A DNA stretch of 64,000 bases from Populus alba (taxonomy: Eukaryota > Streptophyta > Magnoliopsida > Malpighiales > Salicaceae), in contig NC_133302.1 of assembly GCF_005239225.2 (NCBI RefSeq), forward strand, positions 5,332,001 to 5,396,000. Reading direction: 5' to 3'. A model generated the notes under the pieces. The model saw only the letters and a list, made by a program, of their open reading frames with translations, did not search any database and was not told the DNA's origin. A program made the position numbers and the translations under genes. This document shows positions 1 to 10,590 of this stretch, piece by piece; within the stretch, counting starts at the first letter, position 1; each line of letters opens with the position of its first letter.

Positions 1-218
1 GATGTTGGGTGTTGGTGATACCGACCTTTTGGCAAGGTTCTATCTTGCCCTCTCCTCTGTTTATGTGCTTGTGTGACAGGATAACTGAAGTTTTCCCTCA
101 ACTGTAATCCTATTTGTTTTGCAGAATGAGCCAGTATCAAGAAGATACAAGGGACGATGTCATGAAGAAGGCAGAAAAACTACAAACCGATGGCTGGGAA
201 ACTTATTTGAATCCTTGA
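1..218 (+). CDS. AIR carboxylase, 3' end only (last 1.4 exons, cut by window edge)
   Basis: Bases 1-36 encode the end of the penultimate exon ([11 protein letters not shown] plus two bases of an Arg codon). A GT donor follows at 37. The last exon is 125-218, after the acceptor TTTTGCAG, and ends in TGA at 216-218. It encodes a C-terminal tail beginning [12 protein letters not shown]. The same two exons occur at 55361-55652 in the complete gene; the only protein difference I see is Met here for Leu there after DDV. Whether this copy is a full gene cannot be seen, because the upstream part lies outside the window. It is the left edge of the large direct duplication. Confidence 0.85.
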
Positions 219-2201
219 GTAGTAGAAAACTTGTCTGGTAATTCTTGTTTTCTGTCCTTTCTGTGCGATGGACCAAAATTTTGAGAGTTCATACCTACCA
301 ATGAAATTCCTTCAAAACTCATCCCCACACCACAATTTTGCATGTGCAAGCAGATCACCAGGTAATGTGACGGATTAAAAAAACCTGCTGTCCTCACATT
401 GAATTAAGCGATGCATTTGGCATCATAAGATAGTTTTGTAGCATGTTGGAAGTCTGAAAAGCGGAGAAATTTTATAAACAAAAAGGGGAGAGAGAGGTAG
501 GTCATTTTGGAGGGAGAGAGCCTTGTATCCGTACTTGTATGATACCTGTTTTTTCCCCTGTTCAATCACTCAATCAAAGTTAATTCTTTCTGTTTGTGGT
601 ATCAGTTCTTTTCTTTCTTTATTTTCTTTCCTTTTGTTTCTCTCCTTTCTGGGAGTGGAAACAAAACTGAGTTCCATCAGGAGACTTCTGTTCTTCTCTC
701 CAGGCCCCACAGCCTCCACTGTAAATGGTGTTTAGCAAGGTGATGGCAACCATGTTATGTTAGTGCTCTCCCTAACGTGTTAGGGATGCAATGGAGAACC
801 CTAGTTCACTACTTGAGGCAGTAACAGTAACGGGCCAGTTAAGATTCTTTTACCAATTGTGTTTCCTGTTTGGAGCAAGGTCAAGCCTTGACTTTGTCAA
901 AATCTATGAAATTCTTTGTTCAATTCTGAATGGTTTTGATGGACCGTTTTCCATGCCCCTTTGGAAGACCGCTGCAAGTAAATTTGTTTGAAGTCATTAT
1001 ATCAAAACACATGGAAGCCGCTATGACATGAATTTTCAGAGAAAGGGAACATGCAGGGGAAGCAGACTGGCAGGGCAGTGAATAACGTGATGATGGTATT
1101 AGACATGTTTTCAAATAATGGAATTAACGTTGTTAGCAGCAAACAGATGACCAAAGGGCACGGAAGGCATAGCTGTCAGAGTCTGACTTTGGAAATTGAC
1201 TGGAAAAAGGGTTTGGGCTATTAAGGTCAATTCGCCACTTAACCTTGGATTGATTTTTGTTATTAAAACAGTATTATTTTTTATTTTTATACATCTTTTT
1301 TTTGTTCGAGCTTTGTTAAGTGAATTGGGTTATTAAAAACATGTTGAATCAATCAGTGTTTTATCATATTAATATCTTATTTGGTTCAATTAAAAACCTA
1401 ACAGAAGTCAGGCTCAAGATCTCTAGTTTTTTTTGTTTTTTTAATATCGTGTTTAGCAAGTAAACGAGTTTTCAAAATAATAATGGAATGAACATTATTA
1501 GCCAGCGAAAGAGATGACCGAAGGGCATGTTGCTAATGTTCAAGGATGCAAGCTAATGAAGGTTGTGACACTCATGTTAGGGTATGGAGCCACCAAGTTT
1601 GACCGCCTCAAGGACGGAGCCACCATGCTTGCCCTAACCAGCAATTATAGCCTGAGAATTCCTTCGTCTCTAGTGAAAATTTTCGACACCGACGCCGGAG
1701 GCTCAAAGCCAATTGCAATCACGTTTTCAAGCAGAATACATGGGAGGGACTTGTGCTGTGAATGGCAAGTCAACCATTAGAACACAGCAGGAAAACCTGT
1801 ATATTAGCCATAATTCTTCTTTTCATTTCATGAAAAAGACAACTAACCTATGCGTTGTGTGGGATTTGACCCCAAGTACGAAAGAGATACAATAAACGGC
1901 TCATATGAAATGCATCAAATAATTTTCAATAATAGTGAGTGAAAACAAGGAAATGAAAAATATTTTTCAATAATACACTATCGATTCATAATATTCATTG
2001 GCATGACGGTTAATGCTGTAATCCATTACTTCATAATAATTCTTAGATAAAACAAATTAATAATTCTTTTTAATAATATAAATTGAGATGATAAATTTAA
2101 TCATAACTACTGTTATTACCATCAATATTATTCATTTAAGGTTATCATCGTAGCCATCAACATAGCACATTTATCACAAACATTCCTGAATTTAAGTTGA
2201 A
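219..2201. other. Flank between AIR carboxylase and the peptide array; no gene recognised
   Basis: 3' UTR and intergenic DNA, shared with 55653-58060. It holds a pyrimidine-rich stretch (about 600-660) and an 88-codon open frame at 1514-1780 that is kept in the other copy (56940-57206) with Cys-to-Phe changes. I recognise no family in that frame, and its preservation is expected simply from the recent duplication. From about 1900 the sequence becomes AT-rich. Confidence 0.6.
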
Positions 2202-2388
2202 CCTGCGATACCACTTCCTACACTGTAGTAATTTTCTACGGTCGACACTAAAATGCACCGTCCAAACATGAGTTTGCATTAGACCAACACCCAGAATGTT
2301 CCCTCACTGTGTTGAGACAGATAATTTAGCCTCCCATCATCACGTCCAGGAATAGGAGGACTCCTTCAACTTTGATTAAAAATTCATG

Positions 2389-2553
2389 TATAAAAGCAAC
2401 AATTCTTGTTTGCTTTTCAAGGTCTTTGTCTATAATTCATTCAAACTTTAAACCGCGGCCACAAGTCAACACATGACATCTTGCTACACACCAAAATCAA
2501 GAAACCATGCCTTGAAACATATTTCATGTGTCCTTGCATGTATATAAGTATAG
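2389..2553 (+). promoter_or_regulatory. Promoter of peptide gene copy 1 (two TATA-like boxes)
   Basis: TATAAAAG lies at 2389-2396 and TATATAAGTATAG at 2541-2553, about 337 and 185 bases before the ATG at 2726. Both are kept in every copy of the array. A (CAC)n/(ACC)n tract at about 2617-2636 sits in the presumed 5' leader. The nearer box gives the more usual leader length. No start site has been mapped. Confidence 0.5.
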
Positions 2554-2725
2554 ATCCAATCTTCCTCCCCCATCTTCCATATACCGCAACCTAGCTAACC
2601 TTCTTCGTCTCCAAGACCACCACCACCACCACCACCATCCATTTTGCTAGCCAGCTAGCTCTTTGCAGATACCAGATATTGTTGCCTACTTAAGATCCCC
2701 AATATTCCTCAGCTTTCTCTTTCAA

Positions 2726-3046
2726 ATGGGTTCTCAGAGAAGAAACCAGTGCTTAACAATGATAATCTCTGTTGCCATTGTTTTTGGACCCTGCTCTCAC
2801 CAAATATTGGCAGCTAGGCCATTAGAAGGAGAGCAATGGTTAAAGCAAGATCTTGGGAATATTCAATCTCTTCTAAGGGCTCCGGTTACACCATCTGGAG
2901 GATCTTCATGCACTAATATTCCTGACCGTGGTAGTGGCCATTGCCCCTTGGGTGAAATGAACTTTGCTGGCCATAATGTTGCTCATGCACCACCTGCGTT
3001 TCCTGATGCCATCGTAAACTTTGCTGCAGCTTCAGTCACTAATTAA
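2726..3046 (+). CDS. Secreted peptide precursor, PIP/PIPL-like (tentative), copy 1, short form
   Basis: 106 aa from the first ATG (MGSQRRNQC). A longer in-frame reading upstream would need a TTG start and is not used here. Residues about 7-30 form a hydrophobic signal peptide (LTMIISVAIVFG) ending near ILAARP. The mature part carries a Pro/Ser/Gly core (APVTPSGGSSC), a second Cys (GHCPLGEM), then NFAGH and an Ala/Pro-rich tail. A signal peptide plus an SGxS-type core and basic/Gly-His residues near the C-terminus resembles plant PIP/PIPL-type signalling-peptide precursors; that assignment is an inference. A TAAT duplication ends this form 11 residues earlier than copies 2, 3 and 6. Copy 1 has Asp in NIPDRG where its duplicate at 58574 has Gly. 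Confidence 0.75.
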   Translation: MGSQRRNQCLTMIISVAIVFGPCSHQILAARPLEGEQWLKQDLGNIQSLLRAPVTPSGGSSCTNIPDRGSGHCPLGEMNFAGHNVAHAPPAFPDAIVNFAAASVTN

Positions 3047-3586
3047 TAATGAGACCCAAAAACAAGATTCAAGCTCATGAATATCTTAGGGAGTTAAATT
3101 ATACGAGTAGGGTTTCTCGAGGAAGGTGAGGATAGTTGAAATAAAAGAAGGATGGAGACGGTACTGAACTTCAATTTCATACTTTTTTCTTTTCTTGTTG
3201 TGGTGCAACCACTGGAAAAAAATATGAGTGGTTGTGAAACAAATGATATAGTTTATTTTTATTCAATTTATTTTCAATGAATCAACTTTTGTTTTTGAGT
3301 TACTTTTATGTTTTCTTGTTTGTAATTCTTTAGAGAGTTATTAAAGGAAAAACAGAAGAAATATTATATATATTAAGCAGTAACTCGTGTGTGTCTATAC
3401 TTTTTTTCTTTTAATCTTAAACACATGGTTATAAAACCTCGAGAGCTCAATTAGGGCTGAACAAGTCTGAGTTAAAGAAAAAAATTAATTTAGATTAACT
3501 CACTACAAGTAAATCATTTTATCCCCCCCCCCAAGAAAAAAAAAAGAAAAAAGAACTCAAATGTTAATAATTTTTATTATTGAATG

Positions 3587-3663
<77 letters not shown>

Positions 3664-4242
3664 CACCAATTACGTCAAGATATCTCAAATTCATGCTTAA
3701 CTTCAAGTCAAAGCCTTTAAGTCTTTGACTATGCAAAACTTTGTCCAAGCTCAAATAATTTTTTTTTTTGTTTTAGTTTTCTTTTCTTTTTTATAATATT
3801 GGGGTTACGTATCCCATTATTGATTGCAAATTAACACACGAATTACACGTAATCTATGAGTTCTTGTACGTGGTCAATTTGACTTGGTTTATTCTCACTC
3901 AATTTTTTTTAAAAGTAGAATTGGGGAATGGTTTGGCTCCAATTTTTTTTTTTTTTTATTGTTTGACATATTTATATAATATCATCTTTGAAAGTTTTAT
4001 ATTTAAATAATTTATTATTAAATAAGCCTTAAATATTATAATTCCATACTTTCCATCATTTTATCTTCATATTCATCATCTTAATTTTTACAAACAACCT
4101 CTAAAATTTTATTTCTGGTACAACTTATTAATAGACCCATAAAAAAACTTATTTAATTTGAAAATATTCATAATTTTCAAGTTAAAAAATAATATAAATT
4201 ATATATTCAAATTTTATTGGTTTTTTTAATATAGTTTAGAAG
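3047..4242. other. 3' flank of copy 1: AT-rich, microsatellite
   Basis: 3' UTR and AT-rich spacer shared with copy 5 and, more distantly, with the DNA after copies 2-4. Landmarks are a poly-C run near 3523-3532, an (AT)n tract at about 3589-3653, then a conserved stretch around 3700 (CCTTTAAGTCTTTGAC) present after every array copy. No coding sequence is evident. Confidence 0.6.
3589..3653. repeat. (AT)n microsatellite
   Basis: About 65 bases of uninterrupted AT dinucleotides followed by ACACACACAC. The matching tract in the right-hand duplicate (59435-59475) is shorter, so length differs between the two copies. Confidence 0.95.
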
Positions 4243-4735
4243 TTTGTTGATTAAGAGCTTATAAATTAAAAAATTATCATCCTATTTTATTTTGATAAAA
4301 AATAAATATAAGATAATGATAAACTCGAGCAAATTTTATTTGAAAAAATATATTAAAAAATAATATAAATTTTATTACATGTTCTCACCTAACAAGGATT
4401 AAGATAGTTTTTTTTACTCGAAGCATCATAATTCATTTCCAATGTCTCAGCTTATTGCCAACTTTAAAAAGACAATGATCGTTTGAGGTTTTTCTTGAAC
4501 CTCGTCAACAGTCCAAACAAAATTAATATAATACAAACAAGAATCCAAAATACTGTTCTCTCTATAAGATAAATCAAATTGGAGGAGTCTTGCAAGATCA
4601 AAGAAGCTTGCATCTGTCCAGACTTAATTAGGTAGGAGTCAGATAACACGACAATCAAAGGGAACAAAGTTTTCTGTTGATTCTTCATTTGAAATTTCGG
4701 GTCCAGGAAATTGAAAAATCGATTCTAGAAATATT
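4243..4735. repeat. Array block R, copy a
   Basis: A block of about 450 bp found at least seven times in the window (also 13855, 15284, 19432, 20896, 23660 and 60066). It is recognised by GGTTTTTCTTGAACCTCGTC, GAAGCTTGCATCTGTCCAGA and a closing TTCTAGAAATA. On the minus strand it holds an open frame of about 70 codons, 4464-4688 here, beginning MKNQQKTLFPLIVV. No function is recognised; it is part of the amplified landscape around the peptide genes. Confidence 0.8.
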
Positions 4736-4769
4736 TGTATGTGACGAGATAACGAGACTGCAGCAACCA

Positions 4770-5575
4770 TTAGATCCCGTTTGTTTACTAGAAAATAGTT
4801 TATTTGGAAAATGAATTCTGGAAAAGTATTTTCTGATATTTGATAGTATAATGAAAAATAAGTTGGAAAATACTTTTCAATGTTTGATTATATCATAAAA
4901 ATAAGCTGGAAAATAACTCATTAATGTTTTATTTTCTCAAATTTATTAAAATAACAAGGAATAAATCTTATAAATTAAAAAGTTGAATGAGAATAAAATT
5001 GAAAAAAATATAATTTTATAAATTATCTCAAATAAAATAAATAATAATCCAAATAATAGAGATCAAATCTAAAAAATAAAAAAATTGGAAGATGAAGAAA
5101 TTAAAATAATAATAATTAACATTTCATAAATTATTTCAAATAAAATAAGTAACAATTAAAAGAATGAAGACCGAATTTGATAAATAAAAACTTTAATTAA
5201 AAAATGATAAGGAAAAATCAAATAGCAATTATAAAAATAAGGACCAAAGTTAATATAAAAATAAAATTCTACGGGATGAAATTGAAAAATAAATATTCAA
5301 AAAAAAATAAAATATATATATATATAGCAACCAGAAGTTTGATGACCAAATTTGATATAAATCAGTAAATAATATGACGTTTCTAATTAATTTTTTCATA
5401 ACTTTCGGAAAGTGTTTTCCCCCCAAAATAAAAGGAAAATATTTTCTTAAAAATCAAGTTAAATTTTTCTTTAACTGAAAGTATTTTCTGTTAATCAAAA
5501 ATTATTTTTTATTAATTAATTTTTCTAATAATAAATAAAGACAGGAAAGAAATCATTTTCTGAAAAGAAACTCAA
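4770..5575. repeat. AT-rich interspersed element, probably non-autonomous
   Basis: Starts near GATCCCGTTTGTTTACTAG and ends near CATTTTCTGAAAAGAAAC. It separates the copy 1 flank from the copy 2 promoter and is absent upstream of copies 3 and 4, so it behaves like an inserted element. No open frame and no convincing terminal repeats were identified. It is present again at about 60596-61405. Confidence 0.45.
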
Positions 5576-5716
5576 CCTTTAAAATGGAATTAAATGGTGG
5601 CCATCTCCGACATGAATTGGGTATATGGGCAGCCCATAAATGATGCGTTATTTGGTCTGAGGACTATGTGACGAGATGGTAGTAATGACTCCTTCAACGT
5701 TGATTAAAATTTAATG

Positions 5717-5875
5717 TATAAAAGTAAGCTCTTGTTTGCTTTTCAAGGTCTTTGTCTATAATTTAGACTCTCTCCGTTCAAACTTCAAACCGCGGCCACA
5801 AGTCTTGCCACACACCTAAATCAAGAAATCACGCCTTAAAACGTATTTCATGCGTCCGTGCATGTATAAGTATAG
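5717..5875 (+). promoter_or_regulatory. Promoter of peptide gene copy 2
   Basis: TATAAAAG at 5717-5724 and TGTATAAGTATAG at 5863-5875, with the ATG at 6048. Spacing and surrounding sequence match the other copies, including the CCGCGG block near 5790 and the CACCACC tract in the leader. Confidence 0.5.
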
Positions 5876-6047
5876 ATACCATCTTCCTCCCCCATCTTCC
5901 ATATACCAAAACCTAGCTAACCTTCTTCGTCTCCAAGACCACCACCACCACCACCACCATCCATTTTGCTAGCCAGCTAGCTCTTTGCAGATACCAGATA
6001 TTGTTTCCTACTTAGGATCCCCAATATTCCTCAGGTTTCTCTTTCAA

Positions 6048-6401
6048 ATGGGTTCTCAGAGAAGAAACCAGTGCTTAACAATGATAATCTCTGTTGCCAT
6101 TGTTTTTGGACCCTGCTCTCACCAAATATTGGCAGCTAGGCCATTAGAAGGAGAGCAATGGTTAAAGCAAGATCTTGGGAATATTCAGTCTCTTGAAAGG
6201 GGTCCGGTTCCACCATCTGGCGGATCTCCATGCACTCATACTCCTGGCCGTGGTAGTGGTGGCCATTGCCCCTTGGGTGAAATGAACTTCGCTGGCCATA
6301 CTGTTGCTCAGGCACCACCTGCTTTTCCTGATGCCATCGTAAACTTAGCTGCAGCTTCAGTCACTAATAATGAGATCCAAAAACAAGATTCAAGCTCATG
6401 A
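6048..6401 (+). CDS. Secreted peptide precursor, PIP/PIPL-like (tentative), copy 2, long form
   Basis: 117 aa from ATG 6048. The N-terminal signal peptide is the same as in copy 1. The core reads ERGPVPPSGGSPC, followed by THTPGRGSGGHC, then PLGEMNFAGH, an Ala/Pro-rich stretch and the tail NNEIQKQDSSS. Two conserved Cys flank the Gly/Arg-rich part and could form a disulfide in the mature peptide. The core differs from copies 1 and 5 (RGPVPP against RAPVTP, SPCTHT against SSCTNI), so the array may encode distinct ligands. The assignment to a PIP/PIPL-like precursor rests on architecture and the Ser/Gly/Pro core, not on a search. Confidence 0.78.
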   Translation: MGSQRRNQCLTMIISVAIVFGPCSHQILAARPLEGEQWLKQDLGNIQSLERGPVPPSGGSPCTHTPGRGSGGHCPLGEMNFAGHTVAQAPPAFPDAIVNLAAASVTNNEIQKQDSSS

Positions 6402-6711
6402 ATATCTTAGGGAGTTGAATTATACGAGTAGGGCTTCTCGAGGAAGGTGAGGATGGTTGAAATAAAAGAAGGATGGAGACGGTACTGAACTTTAATTTCA
6501 TACTTGAATTTTTTTTCTCTTGTTATGGTGAAACCACTGGGAAAAAATAAATAGAAGTATGGTTGTGAAACAAATGATATAGTTGATTTTTATTCAATTT
6601 ATTTCAATGAATCAAATTTTTTTTTCAGTTAATTTTATGTTTTCTTGTTTGTAATTCTTTAGAGTGTTATAAAAGGAAAACAAAGAAGATGGAAGAAATA
6701 TTATATAATAG

Positions 6712-8190
6712 TATATTCGCTCACGCTCCGCAGCAGGTTGAATTATTCTTTTTCTAAACTTCAAAAAAAAATGTTAAGAGTTTAGAGATTTTTTTTAGAA
6801 CATCATTAAATCCAATAAAACAATTCGATATTCTTGAAACTTGTCAACTCAACTTTTTTTCTAACTCAAGTTTTGAATTAAACTGCATGGAAGTTTATCC
6901 AAAGTGAATTATTCATTTTAATGGATCCAAAAATAAATTGAATGACCGGTAAAAATATGGTATAGCTTTAAAAAAAAAACTTTTAAAACAATAATTTGTT
7001 TTTATATTGAGGCGATGCCAAATTAGATCAACCTTAGACATCCTGCGACCTGACTTATGAACTTCACTATATTTAATAACTTTGTTGTTTTTATAAAATT
7101 ATTCTTGTTTAATTTTATGATAACATTAGATGCTTTCAAAAATTAAGCATCAACCTGAAAAAAAAAAAATATTTATTTAAGATCGTGATAACTCCATAAA
7201 AAAAGTTTTAAAAAATAAACCTTGAATTTCATTTTTCAACCAATCCAATATTGAATAAGAGTGAAATAAAAAAAAATAGAAAAATTAAAGGACTAGAAAC
7301 TTAAAAAAAAAAAAAAAAAACATATTAGGTTTGATGGGTAAACCCACTAAACCCGTGAATGAGATAACCCGAGTAAAACACGTCAAACCCGCAAACCGAG
7401 TAATAGACTCGTTTAGAATTAATAGCTTATTTTTTTTAAACCTATTTTTTATTTAATTGTATGATAACAAAAATAGACGATCATAAAACCGAGCATCAAA
7501 CCAGTATTGAGACTTAAAAAAAAAAACTATAATAACCTTATAGAAAGAAAAAGAAAACAAGTTATGAAACTTAATTTTCAATCAGTCCCATATCAAAAGA
7601 TGAAATAGAAAAAAAAATTATATATATATAAAAAGTTAAACTCATCATACCGTCAACATGTCCATGTACTTTCTAAAATTTAATAACATGTTTTTTTAAG
7701 ACTGTTATTTAACTATATGATAAAAAAGAAAAATAGATAATCACATAATCAAATTTAATTAGAAAAAAAAAATACCAAGCAAAACCCACAAACCGGGGCA
7801 ACTAGAATTATCTTGCCAAACTTACAAATTGGGTCATTGAATCCATAAAGTTTATTAACCTAGTTTTTTTAAAAAAATATTTTTTATTTAACTAATTTTT
7901 TTTAAAAATAGATCATATCGCAATAATAAAATATTTTTTTTGATACCAACCCGATGCTAAGATATTTTTTATATTGCAATACCTATATAAAAAACAAATT
8001 AAAATAAATTATCAACTCTAAAACTCCATAAACTTATTATATAAGAATTAAATTTAAAAAATCAGTAATAAAAAAAATAAAAATAAAAATATTGCGAATT
8101 ACCATTGTAATTCACAATGTTAATGAGTGTGAGAAACATTGTTTTCCCAACATCTATTAGCATTATTTATATTTTATAATTTATAATACT
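6712..8190. repeat. Array block E, copy 1 (about 1.5 kb)
   Basis: AT-rich block starting at the odd GC-richer string ATTCGCTCACGCTCCGCAGC and ending near the AT tract around 8200. It follows copies 2, 3 (17065-18540) and 6 (62545 onward) but is missing after copies 1, 4 and 5, where the flanks are joined directly. That suggests a module gained before the 2-3-4 amplification and partly lost, or inserted once and then copied. No coding capacity is seen. Confidence 0.7.
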
Positions 8191-8806
8191 AAGAAGTAAC
8201 TCTTTTATATATATATATATATAAAAACCTTGGTAGCTTGACTGGGAGCTTAAAGAGAAGATTAACCTGGTTAAACTTATTATCTATTTATCTAATCCTA
8301 ATGCGGTAAAAAATTTATTAATATATTTTTTAAAAAATAGATAATATTGTTTAATATTTTTTTTTTAAAATAGAAATTAACCTTGACTAACCTTCTTGTA
8401 CCGAATTTGGGTTTAGTAACTCTTAATATTCGAATGTTTAAAAAAACATATATATACTTATACGTCAATATATTCCAAATTCATTCTTAATCAAGTCAAA
8501 GCCTTTAAGTCTTTGACCATGCAAAACCTTGTCCAAGTTCAAATATTTTTTTTTTCTTTTCATTTATTTTTTTATAATATTAGGGTTACGTAACCAAATA
8601 TTTGATTGCCAAATTAACACACGAATTACACGTAATCTATGAGTTCTTGTACGTGGTCAATTTGGCTTGGTTTTATTCTCACTTAATTTATTTTTTTTAG
8701 TAGAATAGGAAAAATGGTTTGCCTTTGATTTTTTTTTTAATTGTTTGACATTATTTATTTAATATCATCTTTGAAACTTTATATTTATATAATATATTCT
8801 TAAATA
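8191..8806. other. AT-rich spacer before the copia insertion
   Basis: Continuation of the array unit. It contains the CCTTTAAGTCTTTGAC landmark near 8500 and runs to the copia target site. No gene is seen. Confidence 0.6.
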
Positions 8807-8811
8807 AGCCT

Positions 8812-8957
8812 TATTATAGAATGTAATTATATAGGAAATATTGTAGTCATATTCTTATGTGGTAATCTCCACCTTTACTATTGTATATTGCCCTACTCAT
8901 ATATATAGAAAGGGTTGGCTAACCTATTAGGTTAAGCCTCCTAATTATTTCTCAACT
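8812..8957 (+). repeat. Copia 5' LTR (146 bp)
   Basis: Same sequence as 13482-13627 by eye. It holds a TATATATAG box near 8901-8909 as a candidate promoter TATA. The primer-binding site begins at the next base. Confidence 0.93.
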
Positions 8958-8970
8958 TGGTATCAGAGCC
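8958..8970 (+). other. Primer-binding site (initiator Met tRNA)
   Basis: TGGTATCAGAGCC directly follows the 5' LTR. It is the standard complement of the plant initiator methionine tRNA 3' end used by copia elements. Confidence 0.93.
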
Positions 8971-9015
8971 TCCTAATATTTTCTCTCTTTGCAGCCGGCC
9001 CTAATTTTCTCCCCC

Positions 9016-10590
9016 ATGGACTCTCCTCCTGCCGCCGTTGCTCCAACCTCTCCCTCCACCGGTGATGCATCATCACCGGCCAGCCCTCTTCCTGCTGCTG
9101 GCTCTGCCGTTCCTCTGCCTCTTATGGGAACACAATCTCCAATGGTTCCTCTATCAAACACCCACCATGTTGTGTCGTTGAAACTTACGAACACCAACTA
9201 TCTTTATTGGAGAATGCAGATGAAGCCATATCTCCTTGGTCAAGGTGTTTTTCAGTTTGTTGACGGCTCTTTGCCGTGTCCTCCATCTCATATGATTGAT
9301 GCTTCGGCTGATTCTTCTTCTGCCATCAGCCCCTCTTTTCTTCGTTGGAAGCAACAAGATCAACTTATTTTGAGTGCTCTTCTCTCCTCTCTTTCCGTGG
9401 ATGTGCTGCATCTTGTCGTCGATTGTTCTACTTCACATTGTGTTTGGCGCACGCTTGAGAAGGCACTTGCCTCTCCATCTAATTCTCGGATCATGCAACT
9501 ACATGGCTCCTTTCAAGACCTTCGGCAAGGCGATGCATCGGTTAGTATGTATATGCAGCAAGCCAAATCGTTATTTGACGAATTGGCTGCTGCTGGTCGC
9601 CCAATGTCCCTTGAAGATTTCAATCTCTATGTGTTTCGTGGACTTCGCGGTGAGTTCAAAGACTTGGTAACTAGTCTCATAACCAAGGCTGAACCGCTAT
9701 CGTATGCTGATCTTCATAGCCATCTCCTTACCCATGAGTTTCTGCACAAGAACTCTTTTCACTCCATGGCTGTCGGTTCATCCTCTTCATCACTGCTGTC
9801 TTCTTCTTCTCTGCCGCAGCAGCCACCATTGCTGCCAACACCTCCGAATTCTGCTTATTATGCCATGACTAATCACAGCCGAAACAGGGGACGTTCTAGA
9901 GGTAATTGGCGCTCAAACACCAACCGATTTCAGGCCCCAAACAGAGGTCATTCCGCTGCAGATTGGAGGCAAAATCAGTGGCAGAACAGGCGCACCTCTG
10001 CTGCAGATTTTCGGCCAAATCAGGGGCAGTGGTCTGGACATGTCCGCTGCCAATTATGTTCCACTCCTGGCCATTCAGCTCTTCAATGCTATCAGTTTCG
10101 CAGCAGCACACAGCAGCCCTCTGCTCACCTTGCTGTTGCGAATGATTCTGCTGCAACGACTTGGTTTCCCGACACCGGCGCGAATCAACATGTGACGCCT
10201 GATCTTGCAACTCTAACTGATTCTACTCCTTATCTTGGTAATGATTTCTTGCATGTTGGTGATGGTAAGGCCCTTGACATATCCCATGTTGGACATACTA
10301 CTTTATATTCCCCCAAACGCTTGTTTACATTAACTAATGTTCTTTGTGTGCCTCACATTACCAAACCGTTGTTATCTGTTCAGAAATTCTGTCGTGATAA
10401 TCATGTTTATTTTGAATTTCACGATTCTGTGTTTTATGTGAAGGATCTCGTCACCAAGGAAGTTCTTCTTTCCGGTCGGAGTCATGATGGTCTTTATGTT
10501 CTATCCGAGTCCTCGGCTACGTCAGTTCCTCAAGCTTTTTTGGTCTCCTTGCATTTTCCGCGACTGCCGACTTGTGGCATCGTCGTTTAG
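9016..10590 (+). CDS. Copia gag with protease start
   Basis: 524 aa from the first ATG (MDSPPAAVAP). Residues about 50-240 match the plant copia gag pattern (TNYLYWRMQMKPYL and a leucine-rich UBN2-like region). A CCHC zinc knuckle CQLCSTPGHSALQC begins at about residue 345. The aspartic protease site DTGAN is at about residue 386. The frame leaves the polyprotein near 10540: a one-base loss puts the following GAG-pre-integrase motif (DLWHRRLGH) in another frame, and translation stops at 10590. Gag would coat RNA in virus-like particles in the cytoplasm. Confidence 0.9.
   Translation: MDSPPAAVAPTSPSTGDASSPASPLPAAGSAVPLPLMGTQSPMVPLSNTHHVVSLKLTNTNYLYWRMQMKPYLLGQGVFQFVDGSLPCPPSHMIDASADSSSAISPSFLRWKQQDQLILSALLSSLSVDVLHLVVDCSTSHCVWRTLEKALASPSNSRIMQLHGSFQDLRQGDASVSMYMQQAKSLFDELAAAGRPMSLEDFNLYVFRGLRGEFKDLVTSLITKAEPLSYADLHSHLLTHEFLHKNSFHSMAVGSSSSSLLSSSSLPQQPPLLPTPPNSAYYAMTNHSRNRGRSRGNWRSNTNRFQAPNRGHSAADWRQNQWQNRRTSAADFRPNQGQWSGHVRCQLCSTPGHSALQCYQFRSSTQQPSAHLAVANDSAATTWFPDTGANQHVTPDLATLTDSTPYLGNDFLHVGDGKALDISHVGHTTLYSPKRLFTLTNVLCVPHITKPLLSVQKFCRDNHVYFEFHDSVFYVKDLVTKEVLLSGRSHDGLYVLSESSATSVPQAFLVSLHFPRLPTCGIVV

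Larger units (their letters stand above)
1..8182 (+). repeat. Large direct duplication, left copy
   Basis: This stretch matches 55432-64000 nearly base for base: AIR carboxylase 3' exons, flank, two peptide genes and their AT-rich surroundings. Differences are scattered substitutions, homopolymer and microsatellite length changes, and a 422-bp segment present only in the right copy. The match still holds at the right window edge, so the true length is larger than seen. It is either a tandem segmental duplication or two haplotypes in one scaffold. Confidence 0.93.

Noticed and set aside
523..735. 70-codon frame in the AIR carboxylase 3' flank, kept in both duplicates
   Set aside because: Phe/Leu/Ser-rich reading of a pyrimidine tract; preservation is explained by the recent duplication.
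1514..1780. 88-codon frame in the same flank
   Set aside because: No recognised domain, no promoter, and Cys-to-Phe changes between copies; kept only as a note.
2617..2640. CACCACC tract as a possible CRISPR or regulatory array
   Set aside because: A simple trinucleotide repeat in a plant 5' leader that varies in length between copies; plant nuclear DNA has no CRISPR arrays.
2663..2725. N-terminal extension of the peptide frame (21 residues before MGSQRR)
   Set aside because: It needs a TTG start; the first ATG is at 2726 and is directly followed by a good signal peptide. The same applies to copies 2, 3 and 6.
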